DNA of 64,000 nt from Rutidosis leptorrhynchoides (GCF_046630445.1 NC_092343.1:138687501-138751500), one strand, 5' to 3'. Numbered from the stretch's first letter, positions 47,685 through 60,710 are shown. Notes: a model not told the origin generated them from the letters alone. A program made the numbers and translations.

Positions 47685-49052
47685 CTACAAAATTTAACAA
47701 AGTTGTTTAAGTATCAATTTTAATTTAACAATCAATACCCTTTAAATCCAATTGATATTTATTAAATTTTAGAATCCAACGGTAAATCAAATTTCAGTTA
47801 GGTGACCTTTATCCCGTCATTTGATTTAGCTAGGTAGTCATTATATGACAATTGCAATCCTTTTGCAACTTCTAAGTTATGGGATCATGCAATCCTTTTG
47901 CATGGCATATTTATCCCATCAACGCCTATTTGTTCCTCATGCTTCGGTGACCCTAAGTTCATGATTCCCAAATCAAGTCGTCCTACTTGTGTAAACGTGT
48001 AAATTTAACATACAAGTGGTTAGGTGACCTTTATCCCACAAGTGTGCGAAATTCACCTTAATCATAATAGTTTGCTCATAACGGTTAGGTGACCTTTATA
48101 CCATTATGAGTTCCCTAATTATTTTTAAGTGTCATACAAAAGGATGGCGTTTAACTTGTTTGCCTTGTTAATAAGGGATTTTAAGTTTTCATTATTTCTA
48201 GTTTAAGAAAACTTTTATGCCATACACCAACATGCATTTGGTGTAAGGTACATTTGAAATCCATTTTCATGTCTTGTAATTAAGCCAATTACATGATATA
48301 AACCATTTTATATGTGTCTTAATAACCAATTATTAATTCCTCTTGCCACTTTTAATTTAACCAATTAAATTATCGTTTTGCATGTTAATAATGTCAAATT
48401 TAACCAATTAAATTGTCATCTTGCTTGTTGTTAACTTGTGATATTCTTGTAGCAACCAAACATACAAACACAATAAACAACCATGCATGCAAAACAAATG
48501 TGTTCACAATCAAGCCATTTTGGTAAATATTTGTTTAGCTGAAAACAAATGCCACCGGTTAAGGGGTTATAACACAAAGTAGGAGATTTTAAATCTCCCA
48601 CTTAATCTTGCATCCAAATGCTTCTTCTTGTGTTCGTCAAGTCTTCATCATCTTCATCATTTTTACAAAATATATCCTAATACATTTTCTCTAAAAAAAT
48701 GAAATTACAACCTAATCTATTTTACATACCAAATATAAAATAAATTACATAACCAAAATAATATTATTACAAACCAAATGAATGAATTAATATTACATAC
48801 CAAATGAATGAATTAATTCAACCAAACATGCAACCATTCAAACAAAGGTCAAGGCTTGATTGTGAACTTTAACATACAACAAATATGAATAAATGGCAAA
48901 CCCAAAACCACTTTTGGAACCCTCTAAAATTTGGCCTATACCTCATACCCACCCAAACCCGAACATTTTTACATTCTACTTTCATGCATGTTAATAGAAT
49001 GCAAGGTTGGTGGGTTTTAAAGACCATATATAAGAAGCATATTTCATAGACC
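47685..49052 (-). other. Copia leader, minus strand
   Basis: Homologous to 11352-12721, with the same three direct repeats of the GGTCACCTAACC type. No gene. Confidence 0.8.
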
Positions 49053-49068
49053 TTGGATCTAGATACCA
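49053..49068 (-). promoter_or_regulatory. Copia primer binding site (minus strand)
   Basis: TGGTATCTAGATCC on the minus strand, next to the LTR. Confidence 0.75.
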
Positions 49069-49069
49069 T

Positions 49070-50028
49070 TGATGGAATTCAACATAACAACAAGTTCTTA
49101 ATGTTAACATAATCACAAAACCAATTTTATGATAGTTGATACAATCGGAAGCATAATCTTTAAGAAAACAAGTTTATATGTTAAACCATTTTAGATGAAT
49201 TCCATATTGTTATCAAGTCTTGAAATAATGCTTACATATAATAACAAAGTAAGTAAGATTATACCTCCTCAAGCTAGTTGAGGGTTATTATCAAGGTTGA
49301 AAGATGATGATGAAGATGAAGGAAAGTGAGCTTCTAACTTGAAGCCTCAAGCAAGTAATACCCCAAGCAATTAACCCCAACACCTTTCACTATAGTTAGG
49401 ATTTTATTTGACACTTGATATGAGCTTGAAAAACAATTTTAGAACTCCCTTTGAGTCCCTAAAGGGTCACGGCCAGCAGCTACTGCAGAGAACCTTTGTG
49501 CAGTTTTTTTTTTCAAGCTTGAATGTGTAATTACACTTGGAAGAATAATTCAAACTTTGGTGTGTGAGTTGTGCATGCACCTTAGGACTTGTGTAGCCTT
49601 AAAAGTAACAAATAAGACCAAGCATGAGAGTGTCTTGGAGTCCCAAAAACTGCCCATCATATTTATATTTTATAACAAGATATTCTTTTATAAAACTTGT
49701 AACAATTTTATAAAACTTGTATAAAATAGACATGTATTTGTTACTTGCAATAATTTTATAAACCATTTTATAAAATATAACACAACATAATTGTTTGAAC
49801 CTATAAATAATTACATATAAATTATCCAAATAATTTATTCCAAGTGATGATATTTTAGAAAACCGATTTTCTAAAGTTCAAGTGTCACGTATTTATTTAA
49901 CAATCCAACCGTTAAAATAAATACATATAAAGTGTTGGTAAGCTTATTATTGGGTATGACCCGACTTGGATCATAATATAGTGGCCACGTCAATTTAATA
50001 TGTCTCTCGGGCATACGAAATACCTTCA
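49070..50028 (-). repeat. Copia 5' LTR (minus strand)
   Basis: 959 bp. On the minus strand it starts TGAAGGTATTTCG at 50028 and ends ATTCCATCA at 49070. It lacks the long TA tract of the 10163 element. Confidence 0.94.
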
Positions 50029-50309
50029 TATATATTGAAATGATGATTTAAAGAAGCAAATGATCAAAACACTCAAATAAATAAGTTACACTTTGAGTGG
50101 GATAGTTTTTCATTGATTTGAGTCTTGTTATATATAAAGGTACATTACACGAAACATAAAGTACTAGTTTTCTAAGCATACGAAAATGCGTTCGAGAAAC
50201 CGAAACCGAGACATAAGTCGAGTGACAACGTACGAGTCATTGGAACTAAATTTACAAATTAACTATGCACGTGAATTTAATATAATATATAAATAATTAT
50301 ATAAATTAA

Positions 50310-50314
<5 letters not shown>

Positions 50315-50372
<58 letters not shown>
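50315..50372. repeat. AT microsatellite
   Basis: Nearly pure AT dinucleotide run upstream of the palindrome pair. Confidence 0.9.
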
Positions 50373-50376
<4 letters not shown>

Positions 50377-50426
50377 AACAAGGGTCGGCAGCATGAATAA
50401 GTGCAACATGAGCTGGACCATGGTGC

Positions 50427-50503
50427 CATGCGATCGCATGGCCATTGCCTTTCTCATCCATGCGATCGCATGGTGTGGTTAGGTGGTGAACATCCTTTTA
50501 AAT
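50427..50503 (+). promoter_or_regulatory. CATGCGATCGCATG pair and TATA-like site in the solo LTR
   Basis: Copies at 50427-50440 and 50459-50472, starts 32 bp apart with an 18-bp spacer unrelated to the Athila ones. TTTTAAAT at 50496-50503 lies about 24 bp after, as in Athila. Confidence 0.65.
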
Positions 50504-51129
50504 CGAGCGAATTCAGTTTCTCATTCATTCAATTCATCTCACTGTCTCTCGACGTCTTTCTCTCTATATAAATATAATTATATTATTATTATTATTATTA
50601 ATATTAAGATTATCAATATTAAACTTATTAGTATTAGTATTATTAGGTAGTGTTATTAGTAGTATTATACATAAAATATTACGACGAGGTCATGAGCGAG
50701 TTATTTTTAAAATGGATTTTTGAGCGGGATAGAGCTAAGAAAATTATGGGTTATAGCTATGGAGGTTATGGGTATGATTCAGGGGTATAACTCGTGAGGT
50801 TAGCGTAGTGTTTATCATTTCCGTTGCGTCTATGTACTTCCTTGCAATATTGAATCACAATATTGATACGTGAGCATTCATATCCTATCTTTTACATATT
50901 AATAGTGTATCCCTGACTAGTGTTCGAGTATTTATTATTATGCATGCTTGTTTGTTTTATATTGTCATTAGATAGTTTAGGATGAATCATGAATTTAATA
51001 CATATGCTACTGAGATAAGATATATGATATGCATGTCATTGGAAAGCTGGCGAAAAATTAATAACTTTTCATTTAGAAAGCGTATGGTTTCGATGAACGG
51101 ATTAAAAGATATCGTCAACTGAATTATCA

Positions 51130-51900
51130 TTAATTTTTGTATTATTATTAAAAATGATTAATACTATCGTCGTTATTATGGTCGTTATTATTAACTAATA
51201 ATTATTATTATTATCATTATCGTTATGAATATAAAAATTATTATTAAAAATTGTTATTATTAAAAACTATCGTTATTATCACTAAGATTATTATTATTAT
51301 TACTATTATTATTATTATCATTATAATAATTATTAGTATTATCATTAACATTATTATAATTATTATTATTAGTATCATTATCATTAAAACTAATATTAGT
51401 GTCACCTAATTATTATGATTACTATTATTATCATTATTATAAATACGATATAAAAGAGGACTAAAAGCTATTAAAGAAATCGATTAGGAAATAATGAGTA
51501 TAAGTATCATGATGAAATTAAAATATTGTAAGATATTGATTTAGATAAAAATATCGTTTTCATTATTTTTATCATTATGATTATTAAAAGTATTATTAAT
51601 ATTAAAACTATCATTTTTATTAAAATTATCATTTTTAATAGAAATATCATTGTTATTATAAAATATCACTATTAAAAAAAATTATCATTTTGAATAGAAT
51701 TATTATTTTTATATAAAAATATTATTATTATTACAGTTAACATTAAAAAGTATCGTTATTACTAAAATTATCATGATTAGAATTATTATTTTATTATAAA
51801 TAATATCATCATTAGTAAATATAAATATTGTTATTTTTATTAGTAGAATAATAATAATTATTATTATTACAAAATAATACAACTTTTATTCTTTATGATT
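51130..51900. repeat. Degenerate ATT trinucleotide tract
   Basis: Long run of ATT/ATC/TTA-type triplets with interruptions, inside the solo LTR. Confidence 0.8.
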
Positions 51901-53209
51901 ATTATCAATATTATTTTATCAAATAAATATGCGATACAAAGATATTTTTACCACACGTAATATAATTACATTAATAATACATATCACCATATTTTTATGA
52001 TATCAAGTAAACTTTATAATTTTTATTACTTGAATTTATATAAAAGTATATTTTTATCATATATAAATATAAATTTTATTTATTAATAAATGACTTGTAT
52101 TATTTACTCTAATAAAATATGATAAATATATTTAAATATATAAGACGACTATAGTTAAGTTATATAATAAACATGTATAGATTTGGAAGTCATTTAGGGT
52201 CAAGTTAAATTTTGTTGACCTTTGCATGATAATCTCGAGCATTAGGATTGTGATACACTACGACTTGATCTAAATTGTTAGACAGATATTGACCAACATA
52301 TAAATATATATAATTAATATAGGTTTGTGAATCCGAGGCCAACCCTACACTTGTTTAATGACGTCATATGTATTTTTACTACGAAATACAGTATCGTGAG
52401 TTTCATTACTCCCTTTTTAAATGATTTTGCAATATATATTTTTGGGACTGAGAATACATGCGCTTTTATAAATGTTTGACGAAATAGACATAAGTAATCG
52501 AAACTACATTAGATGGTTGGATTATCGAAATCGAATATCGCCCTTCAAGTCTGGTAACCTAAGAATTAGGGAAATGGCCCCTAATTGACGCGAATCCTAA
52601 AGATAGATCTATTAGGCCTAACAACCCCCATTCACGTCTATGGATGGCTTTAGTACTTTGAGATTATTATTTTACAGTCGAGATGTCTGTGGGGATATTC
52701 TATGCATTAAGGTTAATGTCCGTTACCAGGTGTTCAATTCATATGAATGATTTTTATCTATATGCAGTGCGAAATGAGAAATGGAAATGAAAATCTTGTG
52801 GTCTATTAAAATAATGGAAATGATTGTTTACGATAAACTAATGAACTCACCAACCTTTTGGTTGACACTTGTAAGCATGTTTATTCTCAGGTATTAAAGA
52901 AATCTTCCGCCGTGCATTTGCTCATTTTAAAGATATTACTTGGAGTCATTCATGGCATATTTCAAAAGACGTTGCATTCAAGTAGTTGAGTTCAATAAAG
53001 ATTATTATTAAGTAAATGGCAGATTAGGTCATTTATAGCTTGGATATTATGAAATGGTATGCATGCCTGTCAAATCTCAATGTAATGAAAGCTAGTTTTT
53101 TTTAAAACGAATGCAATGTTTGTAAAATGTATCATATAGAGGTCAAATACCTCGCAATGTATCCATATGTTATTGTATTTGTCCTTATGGATTAGGACGG
53201 GTCATCTCA

Positions 53210-53356
53210 ATGATGGCAAAACATATAACATGAAAAGAAAAACACTAAGGCTCAGCTCAAAGGGACTTAAAGAAATAAGCAGTAAGATGTCCCTTAAGTT
53301 TACTTTTCTGGGATCTTTTGATGAGTTATTTATATCTTATAATTTGATATGTTTGT
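53210..53356 (-). other. 3' untranslated end of the Sirevirus-like element
   Basis: Lies between the solo LTR and the extra ORF. On the minus strand it would lead to the polypurine tract at 21934. No gene. Confidence 0.5.
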
Positions 53357-56300
53357 TCAAGATAAACTCATAATAATATTCATTATATAATAAACTTTAC
53401 AATGACATATTACATTTAAAAACACCAGAATTCTAGTATATTCTTCATCGGAAGCTGGTTCTTCCTTGATCTTCAAGTCTTCGATGGACACATTTAGGAA
53501 TAGGTAAGGCAGATCGTCAATCTTGAGTGTTGGAATTGTTGGAGGAATGATGATCTGTTCTCTTCTAGATAGACTTGGTGCCGACTTCTTCTTTTTGGTG
53601 GCCATCTCAGCATCCACATCAATTATAGGAGCATTGGCATACTGAGTTGCCTTGGCAAATAGATCTTTCAGAGTTCTTAAAATTCTTTTCTTCAACTCAT
53701 GATCTTTCATATTCTTCAATAGCTACAAGATCTCCATCCATTCAGAGTGACCATAATTTCTAAGATCCACCACATCCACTCTTTCTAGAACATTATCAGC
53801 TCTTTTGATGTCAAAGGCATTGTCATTGATCTTTCTGCATTTGATGATTCTTTGTGGATCAACCCTTTGAGTCATCACATCTGCATACCTTTTAGATACC
53901 TTGATGTTGATAGGAAGATCCTTCTTCTTCTTCTTTTCTGACTCCTCAGCATCTAGTTCCTTATCTTGAGCAGCAGCAAGCTACCGAGCTTCCTTTAAGT
54001 TCTTTTATTCTTCAATTTTCTTTCTTCATTGGTCAGCCAATTCTTCTTTCTGTTGCAATCTGATGGCCAGCTCTACATCTGAGTCTTTTTGTTGTTCCAG
54101 CTGAACAGATAACATGTATTCTTCTAGGGTCAGATTTAGACTTGAGGCAGCAGCTGCCATTCTTCTACTTTCCCTTGTGCTCATTAGTATGGGAATATTC
54201 TAGGGATGGCACCCGCGGGTCGTGGGCACGGATCCACTACATCCATCACCCGCACCCGCGGATTTTTTGAGCATCCATTAGCCCGCGGATCTTGGTTAAC
54301 GGATTTATTTTTAGATCCATGCCCGTACCCATGGATATTCGCGGGTTGCGGGTTTACCCGCAGATCTTATTCATGAAGTATATATGTAAATTAAAGTATT
54401 CACAAAACAAAAATAAATATCATTATGCAATTCAAAGTGACATGAAAAACATCATCCAATCATATACCCATGTTTATAATATAATACAATGAGAAAACGT
54501 ATATTAATTATACTTTTTTGCTAATATATGTGAAGCTACAATGCTTAATAGTAGCAATCAAAATTTAGTAGCTAAAACTAATCATACAGTAGGTTGACGA
54601 ATTACTAAAGTGATAGGTAAAAATTAGATTTATTAAGATAGTCTAATAAACGAAACAATCAACAACATGCTTTGATTATATAATCCATGTGATGTGTAGT
54701 TGTTAGATGCTTTAGTTACTAAAAAGTTCGATACCACAATGATAGGAGGAATGTAAAAACTTATACGGAAGTAAATTATTACTTATTGTCCATTTATTCA
54801 AGGTGGCATTTTTCACATTTAGAACGGGTATATCCCCGGATTATTCAAACGGGTATTTTCGGATCGGATTTTACCCGTAACGGATCTATTATATCCATCA
54901 CCCACCCGCGACCCGTCAGCGGATACAACATTACATCCATCGCCCACCCACGGGTAAATTTTTTTGATTTTATTCGCCCATCACGGGTGCGGGTACCCGC
55001 GGATCTCGGATTTTTTTAGAACCATTGCCATCCCTAGAATATTCTTCTATACCAATACCCAGACGTGTGGCTCTTGCAAAACTCATCTGCTCCTGTGGTG
55101 TACTAAGCCTGAGACCGTCGATTTCAAGATATTCATGTATGTACATATCGAGGTTAGCAACAACAACTTAGTGATCGGCATCTAATCAATGAGTGGTGAA
55201 TCGAATTCTTCGTTCTCGATCAGCTATGAAGAGGTCTTCTCTTTGCTTGAATTCCTTGACAGTAATGTTCAACTTCTCGGCTTCTCTCTCTTCATAAGTT
55301 TTAGGAGGGATGTCAGTTTCTGTTCCAGCCTTTTCTGTGTCTGAGTCTTCATCCCATACAGGATGTTTACCATGGATTTTTGGGGATGAAGGAGTAGAGC
55401 GCATGATCTCAGGAAATTCTGCTGAGATTGAGGTGCCTACTGAGGTATTGCTGAGTGTTCTTTGTAGGAATTCTTCCATCTCTGCAGTAGTAGAAATTTG
55501 GTTATCACCCAGCTCAATCACCTTTGCTGGGTCTTCAACACTTGTACCACCCAGCTGCACATGACTTGCTGGGTCTTCTTTCTCAGCTCCTCCAGCTAAG
55601 TCTTCCTTAACACTTTTATTGTAAAGATTCACCCAGTTTTTCAAAGATGCATCATTGAAACGACACTTACTATATGGATCTTCTGACTCGAACTTGGTTT
55701 CAGCTTCACTAGCTGAGTCTTGTCTCTGTACTCCTTCAGTAAATACCTCCACCAAGTTCTCCGAAGAGTATCCTCTTGGTGGGTTAACTTCAGTATCAGG
55801 GGAGTCAGAAAGAAAGACTTTTTTTGGCTCAACACTCTCACCACTTGCCTTGAATAGGGGTTCAGTCCTGAGAGGTTGATGATCTCTAGGTTTGGACTTT
55901 ACCCTCTTAATGGATTCAAGTGGTGGTTCTTGTGTTAGTGCTGGTTCTTGTGTTGCCAATTGTGAGGGAGGATTTGTTGCAGTTACTGTGCTTGCTGTTG
56001 CCATTTCTTTGCAAGCTCATCTGTTGTTAGTGCTAGGGGGTTGCTATCTGAGTAAAACCATCTGTCAAATATAGCACATCTTTCTTCATTAGTCAGATCT
56101 AACTGTAGGTACCTATGCACTTCTTCAGTGGTTAGATCTTTGATTCTTTCATCTCTCTCAGCATACAACTTGGGCCTTTTCTTTTCTAGTTTAATAATGA
56201 AGTTGGCTTTGCTTTTCTTGATCTTGCACTTGAATTTTATCAGAGCAGCCTTGACTTCAATGCTTTCTAGTTGCTCAGCAGTCACATTTACTCGGCTCAT

Positions 56301-57427
56301 TATCTTCTTATTTCTTTTTCAGTAGTATTCCTGGAACCGAGTATCAAAATTTGCTTCTAACTCCATTTGTTTCTTCTTATGGCGTTCATGCTTTCTCTTG
56401 ATCGATTTCTTAATTAACTGAGAGACAGCAGGAATTTTGGACTTAGCAGCTTCTTTTGATTGTGCACTGCCAGCTTTAGGACCAGCACTACTACCATCAT
56501 CATCTTTCTTGTGCTTTTTAGGAGCCTTTTCATGCTCATGCTCCCCCTCAGATGTTTTTCTTTTTTAATCCTTCTTTTTCTCCCCCTTTTGGACATCATC
56601 AGGAGGAGAACCAGAAGTAGAGGGAATCACAAGCTCAGTATCGATGTCACTCTCATTAGAAAGGACCCGATGATTCCATAGAGCATTAGCAGGTGAAAGA
56701 TTTGCAGCAGGATATGCGCCAAGTTGTCGTTTGCACATATTGACTGAATGAATTTCATTTTGAGAGGCAATCATGGTCAGCCTTTTGATTTCAACTCGCT
56801 GGTCCACCTGTAGTTCAACCAATCTATGCAATGTTTTCAAATGTTGTAAGAATTTAGTAACAGGGACCCTGGAGGCTAACTCTTGTTCCAGCTGGGCATT
56901 TATTACTGTGAGCTCAGCATTTTTCTTTCTTTCGATAGCCAGCTGGGATTCAAGGTCAGTGATCATAGCACAAGCAGCAGCTTCTTGAGCAGCGATGCCA
57001 TTGCAAATTTCATAATCAGCTTTAATTTGCTGATCAAGGGCATCAGCAACATTATCAGTAAAGTCAGCAATCTTCTTTATATTCTTAGCAAGAGAGTTAT
57101 GCTCACAGTAGTAGGAGCCTTATCAAGTAGCAGGTTAAGTGTGTCAGCTACTGATAATTCAATTGCATGAATGATTTGAGGAGTTATATGAGAGACTGGA
57201 TTCTGAACTGAAGAGTAGGAGATCTCACCAACTTCATAATCCTTTAGCTGAGAATCATATGCATAACCAGATCTATCTGACCGTCGAGTAACGTTTTGGG
57301 GTGAAGGTGGTGGAAGGTCATCATCAAACTCATCACCTTAATCTTCATCATTTTTACCTTCGCCCGAAGGCTTAGAACCAATGTTGTCGTCTGAGTCAGA
57401 ATCAGAAGACATCTCTTGAACAGATGG
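53357..57427 (-). pseudogene. Extra ORF of the Sirevirus-like element, coiled-coil rich, broken
   Basis: About 1060 codons on the minus strand once the hAT insertion is set aside. In order: MSSDSDSDDNIGSKPSGEG, an Asp/Pro linker, a coiled-coil-like part (AMITDLESQLAIERKKNAEL, 56966-56565), a Lys/Glu-rich part, MSRVNVTAEQLESIEVKAAL (56300-55983), an acidic Ser/Pro part (56004-55186), STPQEQMSFARATRLGIGIE, then the hAT, then a Lys-rich end with LPYLFLNVSIEDLKIKEEPA (53719-53357). Frames change near 57100 and 55990 and stops occur at several places. Sireviruses are known for an extra, often coiled-coil ORF after pol; that family role is inferred here. The reading is cut at 57427 by another LTR. 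Confidence 0.6.
54200..55036. mobile_element. Non-autonomous hAT element, 837 bp, 8-bp target duplication
   Basis: Ends TAGGGATGGCA and TGCCATCCCTA (perfect 11-bp inverted repeats) flanked by GAATATTC on both sides (54192-54199 and 55037-55044). Subterminal regions are rich in ACCCGCGG-type motifs in both orientations; the centre is AT-rich. No transposase frame. It splits the extra ORF of the Sirevirus-like element. Confidence 0.93.
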
Positions 57428-60400
57428 TGTAACAACCCTGCTATTTCCGTTAAGCTTCGTTAACTGTCCGTTAAGTTATTTAACGGAACCTACTTGAATT
57501 TTTTGTATTTAATTTAATTAAATGCATATTTGAGTCCATGATGAACTACTATAATTAATGGATGATTATATTAGCTGGAGAACTTATTTCATATTTTGAA
57601 ATACTGAATACGGTTTTGAAAACTGCAACAGAGGTCCCGTGAGACTGCGAAACGCTCGATTTTAATAAAATAATTATTTTTAATACTTATTAACTTTAAA
57701 TAAAACATATTTGATTTATTATATATTAAATGAATCAAACTTGGTGGGATGCGTTTTAACGACCGGTTAACATTCTGGGAACTCGGTACGGTTAACGGCA
57801 ACTAGAAACGAACCACACTTAGTGAGCAAGCAAGCCAAAAGGTAACATAATTCACTTCTAATAATTATATTATGTAATGATTATGTTTTTAAGACACATT
57901 CAATTTATTGGAATTTTTATAGATTAAAAACGCGAGAAATTAACGTTTAACGATCCAGTTTTCATTTTCGGCCAACGACACCCAATAGGCTATACAAGGA
58001 ATGATCTAACTAGTCAAAATAGGCCCAAGAATCCCTTTAGAACTTCCCTTGGCCAAAATCCCCCCTAAGCCCGCCCTTTTGGTCTTTTAATTTGGCCCAA
58101 GCTTGTGTTTAAGGCCCTAAACCTAATCCTTACAAGCCCTAACTTAGAGAAATATGTTCATTCCTTCTCCACACCCTAAAGCCACGAAATTTTTTAGCCT
58201 TCCTTGCCTCTCCCATCGTCAATCATCATCATGCACATAATCCTCATCAATTTTGATCTTTAGCTCTTGCATTCTATACGAAAGTGATTCCCCGCGTCGT
58301 TCTCTATCTATTTGTATCAATTGATTGCTTGTTTGAGGTATAATTTCATCAACCCTAATTCAATTAGATCTGATTTTGATCAATTACATAGTGTAATCAT
58401 GTCTAGTGCTCAATTGATGATGTTTTGTGTTGTCATTTATCGTTTAATTGTTCGGTTGGTGATGATTGCATGAAAAACGATTTGGTATATTGAGGATCTG
58501 ATAAAATTGACCTCTGATCTGATCTGATCTTGTAATGTGTTTTGATGAATTGCTTTCGAAAAACTATTAAGTCTGGGCTTTGATTTCACTTGATTTCGTT
58601 ACCATATGCTTAAGATATGCTAAACTGAAGTTTTGATTAAATTTTGGTTGTAATCCGAAATTTCTGAGTTATGTGATTATTTAATTGGCTAATGAAGTTG
58701 AACTAATGTAATCCTTGTGAAAAATCATGCATGTTAGGCTTAAGATTCGAATTAAAAGCTTTTGTAATGCTCCCGGTATGTTAAAATGAAGATTCGTGTC
58801 TTTAATTGTGCTGAAACTGTTTTCAATGTTAGAAATAACGACCTAGAGTGAGCTAGAAATTGATTGACACTTTCGTCTTCTGTATTATGTTAATTCATAT
58901 GTTCCTTGACATATTTCATTTGTATGCTAATGTCTGAAAACGTGTTTTACCATGAGTTATATGCTTGACAAATGACATGTCCGTTTGTTAACTAAAACTG
59001 AAAGGTCAGTAAAGATAGGAAAGTCTGTACGAATTGGCTAAAGAAATGTCTTTGATGTGCATGCTGAAACTGATTTGGTAAACCATGATTAGACCTCTTC
59101 TGAAACCCGACTTGTAGACATCGTATGAGGCCTTGGCTAGGCTCTTTAGAACCGTTTATGAGTTGACATATGATCTAGAGTTTTCCTTATTGCCATAACT
59201 TATGTGTTATGAATTATGTGCATTGTTTGCTAGATACGTGTGAACTTGATGCTATGCGATAAACTGCGATTGTGCAATTTGTTGAATTATGAGCTGTAAC
59301 GTGATACTTGACCTAGGTTTGACATGTTGACCATGTTTACATGACCTACTGAGATGTTTGACTTTAGTTGACCACTTTCACCAAGTTGACTTTTGTTTTG
59401 ACTTTGGTTGACTTGCTTGGATTAGTTGACTTTTACTTGTTCGTTGAGTCAGTCTGAGCACTAGGATTATCCGTACACTATGGGTTGACATAGTGTGACC
59501 TATATGTATACTTAAGATGACCTATTTGACTAGGTTGCGTTGTTTGGTCGTGATTGTTCGACTATTGTACGGTTTTACTAAGAGATTTCAGTGATTTTGC
59601 TAAGGTGAGTCTACAGTCCCATTTTCATTAATATTTTTGGGATGAGATAACATGTTATTTCAAACTGTTTTTACAAATTTCGCACGGTACTTAAACATAT
59701 GTACATAACATGCTTTTATGAATTACCTTACGCATTAGGCACGAGTACTTGCGATTATACATATGAGTTCAGACTAAAAATCCCCTAGCTTGAATATATC
59801 AATTACTTTATGTAAGCTCGACTTATAGGGATGGATCCATTAGGTTTAAAAAACCTCGTCCCAACGTACGGGATGTCTATACTGTTGCAACACGTACATT
59901 TAGTTAGTGTATGCTAGTACGGGGTGAAAGGAAGACGTGTAGCGAATAAGCTATCCGCAGGTTAAAGCTTTATATTCAAGTACTCATAACAGATGTATAA
60001 CAAACTTATGATGCTTTCTAAGAAATCTCATGGCCTAACTTACGAAGAATGTTTTATTGGCCTTACTTACGATAAATGTTTTTATTGGCCAAACTTACGA
60101 TAGATATTGACAAAGGATAATTACACTGAGTACTGTTTTTCAGACTTTGCTTTACGTTACTTAAACCTTGGTGGTTTTATACTGATAAATATTTACTGAT
60201 TTCTGACTACTGATTTTTGAATACTGATTACTGATAAATGAGTTTGATAACTAATTTTTGATAAACGATTTATGGAAACTGTTTTACAAAATATATGATG
60301 AACTATTTACTTAAACCTGTAGATTCACTCAACTTTATATTGACCCGTTTTGCATGTTTTATCTCAGGTATTACTTGCTTCCGCTATAGAACATTGTTGT

Positions 60401-60472
60401 TACGTAGAAGTCAAACCAAGTACTGGAACCAGAGTTAGCATCACCGTTAACGGATTTTGATGGGGTGTTACA
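57428..60472 (+). repeat. LTR of another Gypsy-type element, plus strand
   Basis: Starts TGTAACAACCCTGC and ends GGGGTGTTACA, short inverted ends TGTAACA/TGTTACA. 3045 bp. A primer site follows at 60475, so this is a 5' LTR, not a solo LTR. It is inserted in the Sirevirus-like extra ORF. No coding sequence inside. Chromovirus membership is likely from the LTR look but unproven. Confidence 0.85.
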
Positions 60473-60474
60473 TA

Positions 60475-60492
60475 TGGTATCAGAGCTTTGGC
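60475..60492 (+). promoter_or_regulatory. Primer binding site, Met-tRNA type
   Basis: TGGTATCAGAGCTTTGG, two bases after the LTR. Confidence 0.85.
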
Positions 60493-60710
60493 TATAGGGA
60501 ACTAGGAAACATTAGTGTGTCTAACTGTAGGCCCATTAGTGGGTCTAGTCTATAGCCGTGCACTTAGAATGACCGTTATACGCCATGCTTGCACTCTTTA
60601 CTCTACTATGCTACACGTAGGGCTACATATTATATATCACATGCATATACGCATCTATACCTGATAGGTCAAATCATGATTGAATCAACATAATTAGAGA
60701 GTTACGAATG
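60493..60710 (+). other. Start of internal region, then interrupted
   Basis: Leader of the preceding Gypsy element, cut at 60710 by the next insertion. The rest is presumably beyond the window. Confidence 0.6.

Larger units (their letters stand above)
23405..50028 (-). mobile_element. Ty1/Copia element, minus strand, split by Athila, target duplication TATAT
   Basis: 3' LTR 23405-24365 and 5' LTR 49070-50028, of the same family as the element at 10163. TATAT flanks both outer ends (23400-23404, 50029-50033). The 3' part (3' UTR and RNase H end) is at 24366-25372; the 5' part (rest of RNase H start, RT, integrase, protease, gag, leader, PBS) is at about 44193-49069. The Athila insertion lies between. 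About 290 bp of RNase H, from just after LKYL to CDNEGA, is missing. More stops and frameshifts than the 10163 copy, so it is older. Confidence 0.93.
21941..53209 (+). mobile_element. Solo LTR of a long-LTR Gypsy, split by a Copia
   Basis: Starts TGTGACAACTCGGAAATTTC at 21941 and ends GGACGGGTCATCTCA at 53209. The two halves are 21941-23404 and 50034-53209, together about 4.6 kb. No PBS, gag or pol follows, so it is a solo LTR. The flanks ATTAT (21936-21940) and ATGAT (53210-53214) are a 4/5 match and look like an aged target duplication. The site lies just inside the Sirevirus-like polypurine tract. I believe long LTRs of this type belong to Tekay-like chromoviruses in Asteraceae, unverified. 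Confidence 0.75.
50034..53209 (+). repeat. Second half of the long Gypsy solo LTR
   Basis: Continues the LTR that stops at 23404. Contains a TA microsatellite (about 50315-50372), a palindrome pair, a TATA-like site and a degenerate ATT-rich tract. No coding sequence. Confidence 0.75.

Noticed and set aside
25842-50472. Bacterial contamination because GCGATCGC resembles the cyanobacterial HIP1 octamer
   Set aside because: All copies lie in plant LTR elements in AT-rich DNA with no bacterial genes nearby.
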